Assembly (NCBI GenBank): GCA_030673995.1 | Contig: DAOUYU010000005.1 | Coordinates: 1-23,061 of the forward strand | DNA length: 23,061 nt | Reading direction: 5' to 3' | Source: Candidatus Aminicenantota bacterium | Lineage (GTDB): Bacteria > Acidobacteriota > Aminicenantia > Aminicenantales > Aminicenantaceae | Shown: positions 15,072 to 22,055 of the stretch, in pieces | Layout of the letters: the number at the start of each line of letters is the position of its first letter | Position numbering within the stretch: position 1 is the stretch's first letter | Notes under the pieces: generated by a model | Database searches by the model: none | The model's input: the letters and a program-made list of their open reading frames with translations, nothing else | Told to the model about the DNA's origin: nothing | Made by a program: the position numbers and the translations under genes

Positions 15072-15725
15072 ATGGACATTACCTGGTTAGGGCATTCCGC
15101 AATAAAATTAGAGGGATCAAAAATTGTATACATTGATCCCTTTCTGACTGGAAACCCCGCTGCCTCCACCACCCCTGATGAGATTACAGAGGCAGATATT
15201 GTTGTTGTCACCCATCATCACAGCGACCATTTAGGCGACGCTTTTCCTATCTGCAAAAAAACAGGTGCAACTCTCGTTTCCGTACATGAAGTGGCGGTGG
15301 AGGCCGAAGCAGAAGGCATACCAAACGAAGGTATGAACATTGGAGGCACAATCGACGCCAAGGGAGTAAAGATCCACATGGTTCAAGCTCTCCATTCCGC
15401 TGAAAAAGGTAATCCGACAGGTGTGGTTATCGAAATGGATGGAAAAACGATCTACCATGCCGGCGATACAGGACTAACCTATGATATGAAACTCATAGGT
15501 GAATTCTTCAAACCAGAATTGAGTTTTATTCCTATAGGAGATCGATACACCATGGGCATTTCATCCGCTACAATGGCAGTGGAATTCATCCAGACAAAAA
15601 AAGTCATTCCTATACACTATAATACCTTTCCCTTTGTCAGCGCTGACCCTGAAGAATTCAAAAGAAGAGTAGGAAATATGGCAGAAGTCATCATCCTCCA
15701 GCCAGGAGAATCATACACTTTGTAG
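15072..15725 (+). CDS. Metal-dependent hydrolase, UPF0173 metallo-beta-lactamase fold
   Basis: A 217-residue protein of the YtkL/UPF0173 group: metallo-beta-lactamase fold, two-metal centre, natural substrate unknown. It opens with DITWLGHSA, then IDPFLTGNP, the metal motif THHHSDHLGD (His48, His50, Asp52, His53; the second position is His rather than the usual Gly), a downstream His in QALHSAEKG, YHAGDTGL with the bridging Asp, and IPIHYNTFP with the last His. No signal peptide, so cytoplasmic. AGAGGAGG lies nine bases before the ATG. A terminator separates it from the HIT gene, so it starts a new transcription unit with the NYN and DUF2520 genes, though no clear promoter was found. Confidence 0.93.
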   Translation: MDITWLGHSAIKLEGSKIVYIDPFLTGNPAASTTPDEITEADIVVVTHHHSDHLGDAFPICKKTGATLVSVHEVAVEAEAEGIPNEGMNIGGTIDAKGVKIHMVQALHSAEKGNPTGVVIEMDGKTIYHAGDTGLTYDMKLIGEFFKPELSFIPIGDRYTMGISSATMAVEFIQTKKVIPIHYNTFPFVSADPEEFKRRVGNMAEVIILQPGESYTL

Positions 15726-15766
15726 CATCCCAAAGCTTTTCAACCTGCTCGTTTGCACTTTATCAA

Positions 15767-16246
15767 GTGGCTTATTTAATCGATGGCAGCAATTTTATAG
15801 GATACCTCTCCCCTTCCGATCTTAAAGACCCAAAAACCAAATACAGTCTGGTCTCCAGGTTGTTTATTTTCCAGCGAACGAAAAAAACAAGGGTGCTTCT
15901 GGTCTTCGACGGAACAGCAGACCTAAATCTAATAGGCAAAAGGTTTCAGAAAAAAAGCTTTTCTGTTATTTTTCCTCCTCCGGACCAGAATGCTGATAGA
16001 GTGATCACAGAGATCATTTCAAAACAAACCGATTTAAGAAGATTTTTTGTGGTTAGCTCAGATCGCGAAATTCAATACTTCGCCAAGTCAAAGGGAGCTA
16101 AATCCATGAGCTGCAAAGAGTTTAACCGGGAGCTCAGAACTGCACTGAAAGAGCACAAAAAATCTCAAGAACTAGAGAAGACCTTTACTCCCCCCTCACC
16201 GCTTGAAATAAACCAGTGGCTCAAGATTTTTAAAGCAAAAAAATGA
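15767..16246 (+). CDS. NYN-domain (YacP-like) putative ribonuclease
   Basis: A 159-residue PIN-like nuclease of the NYN/YacP type, a group linked to RNA processing. The acidic active-site residues expected for the fold are present in YLIDGSNFIGYL (Asp6), LLVFDGTAD, QNADRVITEI and VVSSDREIQYFA. A Lys-rich C-terminal tail of about 40 residues follows. The start is a GTG at 15767, 41 bases after the hydrolase gene; there is no in-frame ATG before the conserved core and no strong ribosome binding site, so the start is inferred from the fold. Its stop overlaps the next start by four bases (ATGA), so these two genes are translationally coupled. Confidence 0.82.
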   Translation: MAYLIDGSNFIGYLSPSDLKDPKTKYSLVSRLFIFQRTKKTRVLLVFDGTADLNLIGKRFQKKSFSVIFPPPDQNADRVITEIISKQTDLRRFFVVSSDREIQYFAKSKGAKSMSCKEFNRELRTALKEHKKSQELEKTFTPPSPLEINQWLKIFKAKK

Positions 16247-17112
16247 ACGATATTTCCATAATCGGTGCCGGAAGACTCGGAACCTCGCTGGGACATGCAC
16301 TGTCAAAAAAGGGGTACAGGATAAAAGCTCTCTCCTGCAGGACCTATTCTTCTGCAGAAGAAAGCAGGCAGATCATCGGAGAGGGGACAGCTTCTACCGA
16401 TAACATCCACACAGCAAGCGTTGGCGAGTTGGTCTTCATGTGCTTGCCGGATGATAAAATAGTTCCGGTGACAGGGAAGCTTGTCAGCTCAAATATTAAT
16501 TTATCGAAAAAATATGTTTTTCACTGCTCGGGTCTTTTTCCCTCAGAAGTCCTTGAACCTTTAAAGGCGAAAGGCGCCTTGACTGCATCATTCCATCCCA
16601 TCCAGTCTTTTTCTAACAAAAAGACTAATCCCAAGCAGTTTGAAGGCATATATATCGGACTTGAAGGATGCAGCGAAGCTTTATCCCTATCTCAAAAGAT
16701 CGTGCATAAACTTCAAGGCTATCCCCTTATCCTCCAAGCAAAAGATAAGGCGCTTTACCATACAGCGTGCAGCACTGCTTCCAACTTTTTTGTTGTTCTT
16801 CTGGATATGGCTGTATCTCTTCTTAAAAATATAAATATCCAAGAAGAAAAAGCGTTCGAAATGCTTCTTCCTTTAGTGAAAGGGACTTTACACAATGTAA
16901 AAAAATTTAACACAAGCACCTCTTTGACCGGTCCTGTTGTAAGAGGTGACCAGGAATCCATACAAAAGCACCTTGATGCTCTGGAAAATCTTCCCTCTTA
17001 TTATGAGACATACAAGAAACTGTCTATCCAAGCCTTGGAAATAGCTGAAAAAGAAAAAAAACTTACCCCCAAAAAAATCAAGGAACTACGGAACCTGCTG
17101 GCAGGAAAATAA
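16243..17112 (+). CDS. Rossmann-like and DUF2520 domain-containing protein
   Basis: A 289-residue protein with an N-terminal NAD(P)-binding domain (IIGAGRLGTSLGHAL, GxGxxG at residues 7-12; VFMCLPDDKI; VFHCSGLFPSEVL; ASFHPIQSF) and a helical C-terminal DUF2520 domain (YHTACSTASNFFVVLLDMAV, TGPVVRGDQESIQKHL). The architecture resembles pyrroline-5-carboxylate reductase and 6-phosphogluconate-dehydrogenase-type enzymes, but the reaction of this family is not established. It overlaps the NYN gene by four bases. Its 3' end overlaps the 3' end of murB on the opposite strand by 35 bases (17078-17112), leaving no room for a terminator between them. Confidence 0.9.
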   Translation: MNDISIIGAGRLGTSLGHALSKKGYRIKALSCRTYSSAEESRQIIGEGTASTDNIHTASVGELVFMCLPDDKIVPVTGKLVSSNINLSKKYVFHCSGLFPSEVLEPLKAKGALTASFHPIQSFSNKKTNPKQFEGIYIGLEGCSEALSLSQKIVHKLQGYPLILQAKDKALYHTACSTASNFFVVLLDMAVSLLKNINIQEEKAFEMLLPLVKGTLHNVKKFNTSTSLTGPVVRGDQESIQKHLDALENLPSYYETYKKLSIQALEIAEKEKKLTPKKIKELRNLLAGK

Positions 17113-18025
17113 CCTCCTCTTCAAGTTCGACTCCAAATCTCTCTCTAACGAGATGCTTGAGTTTCTCGGCAAGTTGTATCACATCCCGGGCCGATGCCCG
17201 CTTCTGGTTTATGATAAAATTCGAATGACCGGAATAAACAGCCGCTCCACCAAATCTTATGTTTTTGGCTCCAACTTTCTCCAATAAGGTAGCAGCGGGA
17301 ATTTTTTCTCCACTGGGAAGAACAGGATTTTTAAAATAGCTTCCGGCACAGGCAATGCTATGGGACGGATGCTTGTTTTCCCTTTCTTCCAGCTTTTCAT
17401 CCATGAGAGTCTTTATCCTATCCTTAACTCCCTCCTTAAGCTCAAAAACAGCTTTTAAAAGGATATCTTGTTTTTTTCTGAGAACGCTCTGACGATAGCT
17501 GAATTCAAAATAATCTCTCTTGACTTTTACCTGTTTTCCTTTCTCATCAAGGAGTACAGCCTCCAATAAAAAATCCCCGATGCTCTGTTCAAAGGCTCCC
17601 GCATTGCCAAAGACAGCGCCCCCTATTGTCCCAGGGATCCCGGCCAAAAATTCCAAGTTGCTCAATCCCTTTTCCACCAGGAACTGAAGCAGATCCTTCA
17701 ACGGAGTTCCTGATAACACCTCTATTTCAGTTTTTTTCCCTCCCTGTTTAATCCCTTTTGCTCCGTTTTTTATTATGAGTCCTCTAAACCCATTATCATC
17801 AAATAAAATGTTATTCCCCCCTCCTATAATGTAAGAGGGAAAAGAATGTTCACGTGCGACATGGATCGATGACACAAGTTCCTTGATGGAGGTTGCTTTA
17901 AAAAAATAATCTGCCTTGCCGCCGATCCTAAAGTTTGAATGATCTCGAAGGAACACCGAGCTTCTCAAGGGCAAGCCGACTTGATCTGAAAAAATCCTGG
18001 AGAAATCTATCTTTCTCTTTATCAT
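17078..18025 (-). CDS. murB: UDP-N-acetylenolpyruvoylglucosamine reductase
   Basis: FAD enzyme that reduces the MurA product with NADPH to UDP-N-acetylmuramic acid. FAD-binding residues: NFRIGGKADY (31-40), IIGGGNNILF (66-75) and LAGIPGTIGGAVFGNAGAF (128-145). Catalytic residues: Arg178 in FSYRQS, Ser229 in CAGSYFKNP and a C-terminal Glu in LEEEVIF. At 315 residues it is the shorter type II form without the insert of the E. coli enzyme. The ATG at 18025 opens a normal N-terminus. murA lies about 2.4 kb away on the other strand and the rest of the mur/dcw genes are not in the window. No convincing promoter was seen upstream. Confidence 0.95.
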   Translation of the reverse strand: MIKRKIDFSRIFSDQVGLPLRSSVFLRDHSNFRIGGKADYFFKATSIKELVSSIHVAREHSFPSYIIGGGNNILFDDNGFRGLIIKNGAKGIKQGGKKTEIEVLSGTPLKDLLQFLVEKGLSNLEFLAGIPGTIGGAVFGNAGAFEQSIGDFLLEAVLLDEKGKQVKVKRDYFEFSYRQSVLRKKQDILLKAVFELKEGVKDRIKTLMDEKLEERENKHPSHSIACAGSYFKNPVLPSGEKIPAATLLEKVGAKNIRFGGAAVYSGHSNFIINQKRASARDVIQLAEKLKHLVRERFGVELEEEVIFLPAGSVVP

Positions 18026-18204
18026 GGGATTAAGCCTTGACTTTGGACATTTTTACGTTGGCTTTACTCTTTTGATATTCCCCTTTTATATCTAACAATC
18101 AGACGCCGAAAGTCAAGGGGTGCACTCTCTTTTTTCTGCCCCTTTTTTTCTGAGCATAAAGACCTGTCCCCTTTTTTTCCCGGTATTTTATTCTTCCAGG
18201 CGAA
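18026..18204. other. Gene-free spacer upstream of murB with C/T-rich tracts
   Basis: No credible gene. On the minus strand TTGACT (complement of 18111-18116) could be a -35 box for murB, but the -10 is poor. Two runs of CCCC followed by seven T occur (18139-18149 and 18168-18178). The stretch 18161-18180, read on the minus strand, is GGAAAAAAAGGGGACAGGTC, like sequences that flank REP-type repeats elsewhere (weak inference). Open frames crossing here also cross the foldback downstream and look like chance. Confidence 0.4.
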
Positions 18205-18339
18205 GGCTGGGTGTTGGAAAAACCGTGAGCAAGGCTGAGCGGGCATGGTTCCTCTCCCGAAGGGAGAGGAGAGCGAAGCCTGTATCCGAGCGGGATTTCC
18301 TCGCTGGGGAAATCCCGCGTGTTTTCGAAACACCCAGCC
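18205..18339. repeat. 135-nt foldback with internal hairpins
   Basis: Outer arms GGCTGGGTGTT (18205-18215) and AACACCCAGCC (18329-18339) pair perfectly over 11 bases. Inside, AGGCT (18232-18236) pairs with AGCCT (18277-18281) around the hairpin TCCTCTCCC-GAA-GGGAGAGGA (18250-18270); then GCGGGATTTCC (18290-18300) pairs with GGAAATCCCGC (18308-18318). GTGTTTTCGAAACAC (18319-18333) is an alternative hairpin that competes with the outer stem. Much more GC-rich than its surroundings. Lies between murB and the TPR gene. Confidence 0.85.
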
Positions 18340-18416
18340 GGAGCCTTTCAATTTGGCATGTAATTTGCTGTTATTTTTACGTCACTGATACCTTTGCTAA
18401 GCTAAAAGATATAATA

Positions 18417-18445
18417 TTGACATTTTATGTTGGGCAGGCTATCAT
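18417..18445 (+). promoter_or_regulatory. Sigma70-type promoter of the TPR gene
   Basis: Perfect -35 TTGACA (18417-18422), 17-base spacer, -10 TATCAT (18440-18445). The TPR gene starts 28 bases after the -10, giving a short leader that includes its ACGAGG ribosome binding site. Confidence 0.7.
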
Positions 18446-18473
18446 TCGATAAACAGTAACACGAGGCACGAAA

Positions 18474-19670
18474 ATGAAAAAAAGAGTTTTAACAGCATTG
18501 ACCATAATTCTTCTTTTCTCTCTCTCTTTACAAGCTCAAACCAATAATGCTAACCAGGAATATATTAAAGCGATGACTTCCACGAGTCCGGTGGAACAAG
18601 CAAAACTGCTTAAAGCATATCTCGCCAAATATGAGGGTCAAGGCACTCAATGGGAAAATTATGTTCAAGCCTACCTCTGTATTATTGTTTATCCTGGCAA
18701 GACAGCCAGGGAAGCCATAAAGTACGGCGAAAAAGCTCTGGCCTTAGGAGGACTGGATGACCCACTCAAGTTCAAAGTTTTGCTTAATGTTTCAAGCTTT
18801 TACGGTCAAATGGGCCAGAATCTGGAAAAGGCCAAAAGCTACGCCTCCCAGGCCCTTGAAATTGCCAAAGCTAACAAGAACAAAAATCCTTCCTCGCAAG
18901 CTTCGGCACAATGGAGGAAGCTTGAAGGAGCCTGTTATTTCGCTCTGGGACAGGCCCAGGATAAATCAAAAGACCTCAAAAACGCTGTTAGCTCCTACAT
19001 TCAATCCTATAAAATCTTAAAGAATCCACAGATCCTGGCAAGCTTGAAAAAGGTCGGAACATCCCTTTATAGGTCTGGATCCTACACAGAAGCAGAAAAA
19101 GCGTTCAAGTTTATGGTATCAACCTCAAAGGATTATCCCAGCCTTAATATCTATGCCAGAATCCTGCACAGAAACAAGAAAAAAGAAGAAGCTCTGAAAT
19201 ACTATAAACAAGCTTATGCCAAGAAAAAAAGCGGGGAGATCGCTTTTAACATCGGAATTATCCTGGCTGATAAGGCCAAGGCCGATCCCACCTTTAGCAA
19301 GGAAGCCCTCAGGTTTTTACTCGATGCCAGTTTTCTCTCTCCTCCCAATTCAAAAAAAGCCATGGAATTAGCCGAATATCTTTTCTTCACCTCAAACAAA
19401 GACCTTAGATTCAACGAAAACGTCAAAGAAATCCAAAAGAAAAGCAAAAGTTTAGAAGAATTCACCAAGACCTTCAATGAAAAATTCGGAGAAAAAGACG
19501 AAGAAGATTTATCCGAGGCCGAAATAAAAGAAATGGAGAATCTACTGGCTCAAATCGAAGCGGAACAGAAGGTCCTGGCAAAACTCGAGGATGCCCAGAA
19601 AGTTGCCGTAGACAAGTTTACTAGACTTATCGAGGAAACAAGGAAAAGATTGGGCCTAAAAATCGACTAA
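18474..19670 (+). CDS. Secreted TPR-repeat protein
   Basis: 398 residues. A signal peptide is clear: MKKRVLTALTIILLFSLSLQ with cleavage likely after LQA (about residue 22), so the protein is exported to the periplasm. The mature part is helical throughout with tetratricopeptide-like repeats, e.g. around 75-115 (AIKYGEKALALG, AKSYASQALEIAKA), 145-175 and 190-260 (LYRSGSYTEAEKAFKFMV, LKYYKQAYAKKKSG). The last 60 residues form a Glu/Lys-rich coiled coil (EEDLSEAEIKEMENLLAQIE). Such proteins are scaffolds; the partner is not known. It has its own promoter and no operon partner, being followed by a gene-free stretch. Confidence 0.87.
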   Translation: MKKRVLTALTIILLFSLSLQAQTNNANQEYIKAMTSTSPVEQAKLLKAYLAKYEGQGTQWENYVQAYLCIIVYPGKTAREAIKYGEKALALGGLDDPLKFKVLLNVSSFYGQMGQNLEKAKSYASQALEIAKANKNKNPSSQASAQWRKLEGACYFALGQAQDKSKDLKNAVSSYIQSYKILKNPQILASLKKVGTSLYRSGSYTEAEKAFKFMVSTSKDYPSLNIYARILHRNKKKEEALKYYKQAYAKKKSGEIAFNIGIILADKAKADPTFSKEALRFLLDASFLSPPNSKKAMELAEYLFFTSNKDLRFNENVKEIQKKSKSLEEFTKTFNEKFGEKDEEDLSEAEIKEMENLLAQIEAEQKVLAKLEDAQKVAVDKFTRLIEETRKRLGLKID

Positions 19671-19776
19671 ACCCTCATCTCTCTACCAAGGTATTTGAAC
19701 TTTTCCCTCTTCTGGTATATCATTCATCTATCCACACAAATGCAAAAAAACCACTAAGCCCATAAATATATAAATT

Positions 19777-19805
19777 AACCTGGATTATTCACGAGTCGAG
19801 ATTGC
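19777..19805. repeat. Intergenic repeat, left end, copy 2
   Basis: Begins AACCTGGATTATTCAC. Bases 19781-19805 are identical to 2684-2708. The outer 16 bases are an imperfect inverted copy (13 of 16) of the right end at 20020-20035. Confidence 0.75.
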
Positions 19806-19809
19806 TGTA

Positions 19810-19887
19810 GCGGCGAGGCCGCAGCCCATGAAGCTGTAGTGAACTACTGCGAATGGGCTGCAATGAAGCCGATGCGGTGAGATCGGC
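19810..19887. repeat. Three consecutive hairpins in the ligA upstream spacer
   Basis: Hairpin 1: GCGGC-GAG-GCCGC (19810-19822). Hairpin 2: GCAGCCCAT (19821-19829) pairs with ATGGGCTGC (19853-19861), with an inner GTAGT-GA-ACTAC hairpin (19836-19847). Hairpin 3: GCCGAT (19868-19873) with ATCGGC (19882-19887). GC-rich within an AT-rich spacer, so possibly a structured repeat or a small RNA. No T run ends it. Confidence 0.75.
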
Positions 19888-19949
19888 TCGCCCGTAGGGT
19901 AAAAAATGCCGACATTTGATAGAAATTATATAACAAACAAAGTGATAGT

Positions 19950-19978
19950 CTTTATTTTACTGAAAACCGGACTATAAT
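19950..19978 (+). promoter_or_regulatory. Probable ligA promoter
   Basis: A perfect -10 TATAAT (19973-19978) about 65 bases before ligA; the -35 region (CTTTAT at 19950-19955) is poor. An inverted repeat, TGCCGACA (19907-19914) and TGTCGGCA (20006-20013), brackets it. Confidence 0.45.
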
Positions 19979-20004
19979 GTTAATATCATCAAAGCTAAAT
20001 GAAG

Positions 20005-20035
20005 GTGTCGGCATATTTTATGAATAAGTCAGGTT
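20005..20035. repeat. Intergenic repeat, right end, copy 2
   Basis: GTGTCGGCAT... ATGAATAAGTCAGGTT, about 26 of 31 bases the same as 3177-3207. It ends eight bases before the ligA ATG, so its AGG is the only visible Shine-Dalgarno-like sequence for that gene. Confidence 0.7.
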
Positions 20036-20042
20036 GAATCAA

Positions 20043-22055
20043 ATGGCAGCTAAATCTCTTTCTCTTAAGCAGGCCACAAAAAAAATTAAAAAATTAAGAA
20101 AAGAGATAAAATATCACGAAAAAAAATATTATGTGGACAATGACCCCCAGATTTCCGATTATGCATTTGACCTGATTGTCAAGGAGCTGGATAAACACGA
20201 AAAACAGTTCCCTGAACTTATCACTCCGGAATCCCCCACCCAGAGAGTTGGAGAACAGCCGCTCGAAGGATTTCCATCTGTCGAGCACCACACTCCGATA
20301 CTCAGTCTGGATAACTGCTACAGCGAAGAAGAGTTAAAAGAATTCGAAGAGAGAATCGAAAAAATCATTCCGGCAGAAAAAATAGAATATGTGGCTGAGT
20401 TAAAAATTGATGGCTTGGGTATCTCCGTTATCTATCGTGACGGTAAATTCTCTCAGGCCATCACCAGAGGAGATGGATTCAGGGGAGATGATGTCACTCT
20501 GAATGTTAAAACGATCAGGAGCCTTCCCCTTTTAATCGACAACACACGTGAAATAGAAGTCAGGGGAGAGGCCTATCTGCCTTTTCAATCTTTCCGGAAA
20601 ATTAACCACGAAAGGTCAGGAAAGGGCGCGCCTCTTTTTGCCAATCCCAGAAATGCTGCGGCCGGCTCTCTTCGCCTTCTTGACCCTGAAGAGGTCGCTT
20701 CGCGTAATTTAGATGCGTTCCTCTATTCCATTTTTATCGAAGGAAAAGAAGAATCGAGCCAATGGAAAAATCTGCAGACTTTGAAAGAGCTGGGTTTCAA
20801 AATCAATCCTCAATCCCGTCATTGCTCCACTTTAAAGGAGGTCATCTCCTTTTGGAATGAATGGCAGGAGAGGAGAGAGGATCTGGATTATGATGCTGAC
20901 GGAGTCGTGGTTAAAATCAACTCAACCGAGCTGCAAAAAAACCTTGGAAGCACAGCCAAATTTCCCCGATGGTCCATTTCATATAAATTTCCTGCCAGGC
21001 AAGCCACCACAAAAATAACGAACATTAAAATTCAAGTGGGGAGAACAGGGGCATTAACGCCGGTAGCCACTTTAAAATCCGTTAAACTTTCCGGAATCAC
21101 CATCAGCCGGTCCACCCTCCATAATGAGGATGAGATCAAAAGAAAAGACATAAGAATCGGCGATACTGTTCTCATCGAACGCAGCGGTGATGTCATTCCT
21201 AAAGTTGTCTCTGTAATGAAAGAAAGGCGAACAGGCAAAGAAAAAAAATTCACTTTCCCAACCATCTGTCCTGTTTGTCAATCCTCAACCTTCAAACCAG
21301 AGGGTGAAGCCATTTCACGCTGTGTGAATCCCTCCTGCCGTGCAAGATTGAGGGCATCTCTTCTCCATTATGTTTCCCGCAGAGCCATGAACATAGAAGG
21401 CTTAGGAGATTCTCTGGTCGGTCAGCTCTTGGAAAAAAAACTGGTAAAGAGTATCCCGGACATTTATTCTCTCGACTATGAAAAGCTGGTCGGACTTGAA
21501 CGGATGGGCTCAAAAAGCTCACAGAATCTACTGAAAGAAATTGAAAAATCAAAACAAAGGGATGTTGCCCGGCTGATTTATGCCCTCGGCATCAGATATG
21601 TGGGTGAACGCACAGCTCAAGCTCTAGCTTCTCATTTTAATAATCTGGAGAGTCTAGCCAGGGCATCTTTGGAGGAGTTGATCCAGATAGAGGATGTCGG
21701 GCCCAAAGTCGCAGAAAGCATTGTTTTCTTTTTTAGTCAGCCCGAAAACACCGGACTTATGAACATATTGAAAAAATCTGGCCTCAACTTCTCTTACAAA
21801 GAAGAAAAGAGGGAAGGTGAACGTCCATTAGGTGGACAGATATTCGTTCTGACGGGAAAACTTTCCAGTCTTTCCAGGGAGCAAGCCACTGAAATGATCG
21901 AAGATCTGGGAGGGACCGTCACCTCCTCGGTCAGTCGCAAAACCACATATGTTGTTACAGGTGATTCACCAGGTTCAAAGCTCGATAAGGCTAAAAGATT
22001 GGGCGTTCCAACAATCGAGGAAAAAGAATTTTTAAAACTTGTCGAGAAAGACTAG
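20043..22055 (+). CDS. ligA: NAD+-dependent DNA ligase
   Basis: Seals nicks in replication and repair using NAD+. All family domains are present in the normal order over 670 residues: NAD+-binding domain Ia with YHEKKYYVDNDPQISD (25-39); the adenylation domain with Lys121 in ELKIDG; the OB fold with VGRTGALTPVA; a zinc finger with Cys409, Cys412, Cys427 and Cys432; helix-hairpin-helix repeats (450-565); and a C-terminal BRCT domain (about 597-668, GGQIFVLTGKL). A TTG at 20034 would add three residues, but it lies in the repeat end, and the ATG at 20043 is the normal start. The gene has its own probable promoter. Its stop overlaps the stop of the DnaJ-TPR gene on the other strand by four bases. 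Confidence 0.97.
   Translation: MAAKSLSLKQATKKIKKLRKEIKYHEKKYYVDNDPQISDYAFDLIVKELDKHEKQFPELITPESPTQRVGEQPLEGFPSVEHHTPILSLDNCYSEEELKEFEERIEKIIPAEKIEYVAELKIDGLGISVIYRDGKFSQAITRGDGFRGDDVTLNVKTIRSLPLLIDNTREIEVRGEAYLPFQSFRKINHERSGKGAPLFANPRNAAAGSLRLLDPEEVASRNLDAFLYSIFIEGKEESSQWKNLQTLKELGFKINPQSRHCSTLKEVISFWNEWQERREDLDYDADGVVVKINSTELQKNLGSTAKFPRWSISYKFPARQATTKITNIKIQVGRTGALTPVATLKSVKLSGITISRSTLHNEDEIKRKDIRIGDTVLIERSGDVIPKVVSVMKERRTGKEKKFTFPTICPVCQSSTFKPEGEAISRCVNPSCRARLRASLLHYVSRRAMNIEGLGDSLVGQLLEKKLVKSIPDIYSLDYEKLVGLERMGSKSSQNLLKEIEKSKQRDVARLIYALGIRYVGERTAQALASHFNNLESLARASLEELIQIEDVGPKVAESIVFFFSQPENTGLMNILKKSGLNFSYKEEKREGERPLGGQIFVLTGKLSSLSREQATEMIEDLGGTVTSSVSRKTTYVVTGDSPGSKLDKAKRLGVPTIEEKEFLKLVEKD

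Noticed and set aside
18064..18452. Open frames of 95 (minus) and 110 (plus) codons in the murB-TPR spacer
   Set aside because: Both run through the palindromic foldback and C/T tracts and give repetitive, non-protein-like translations; no ribosome binding sites.
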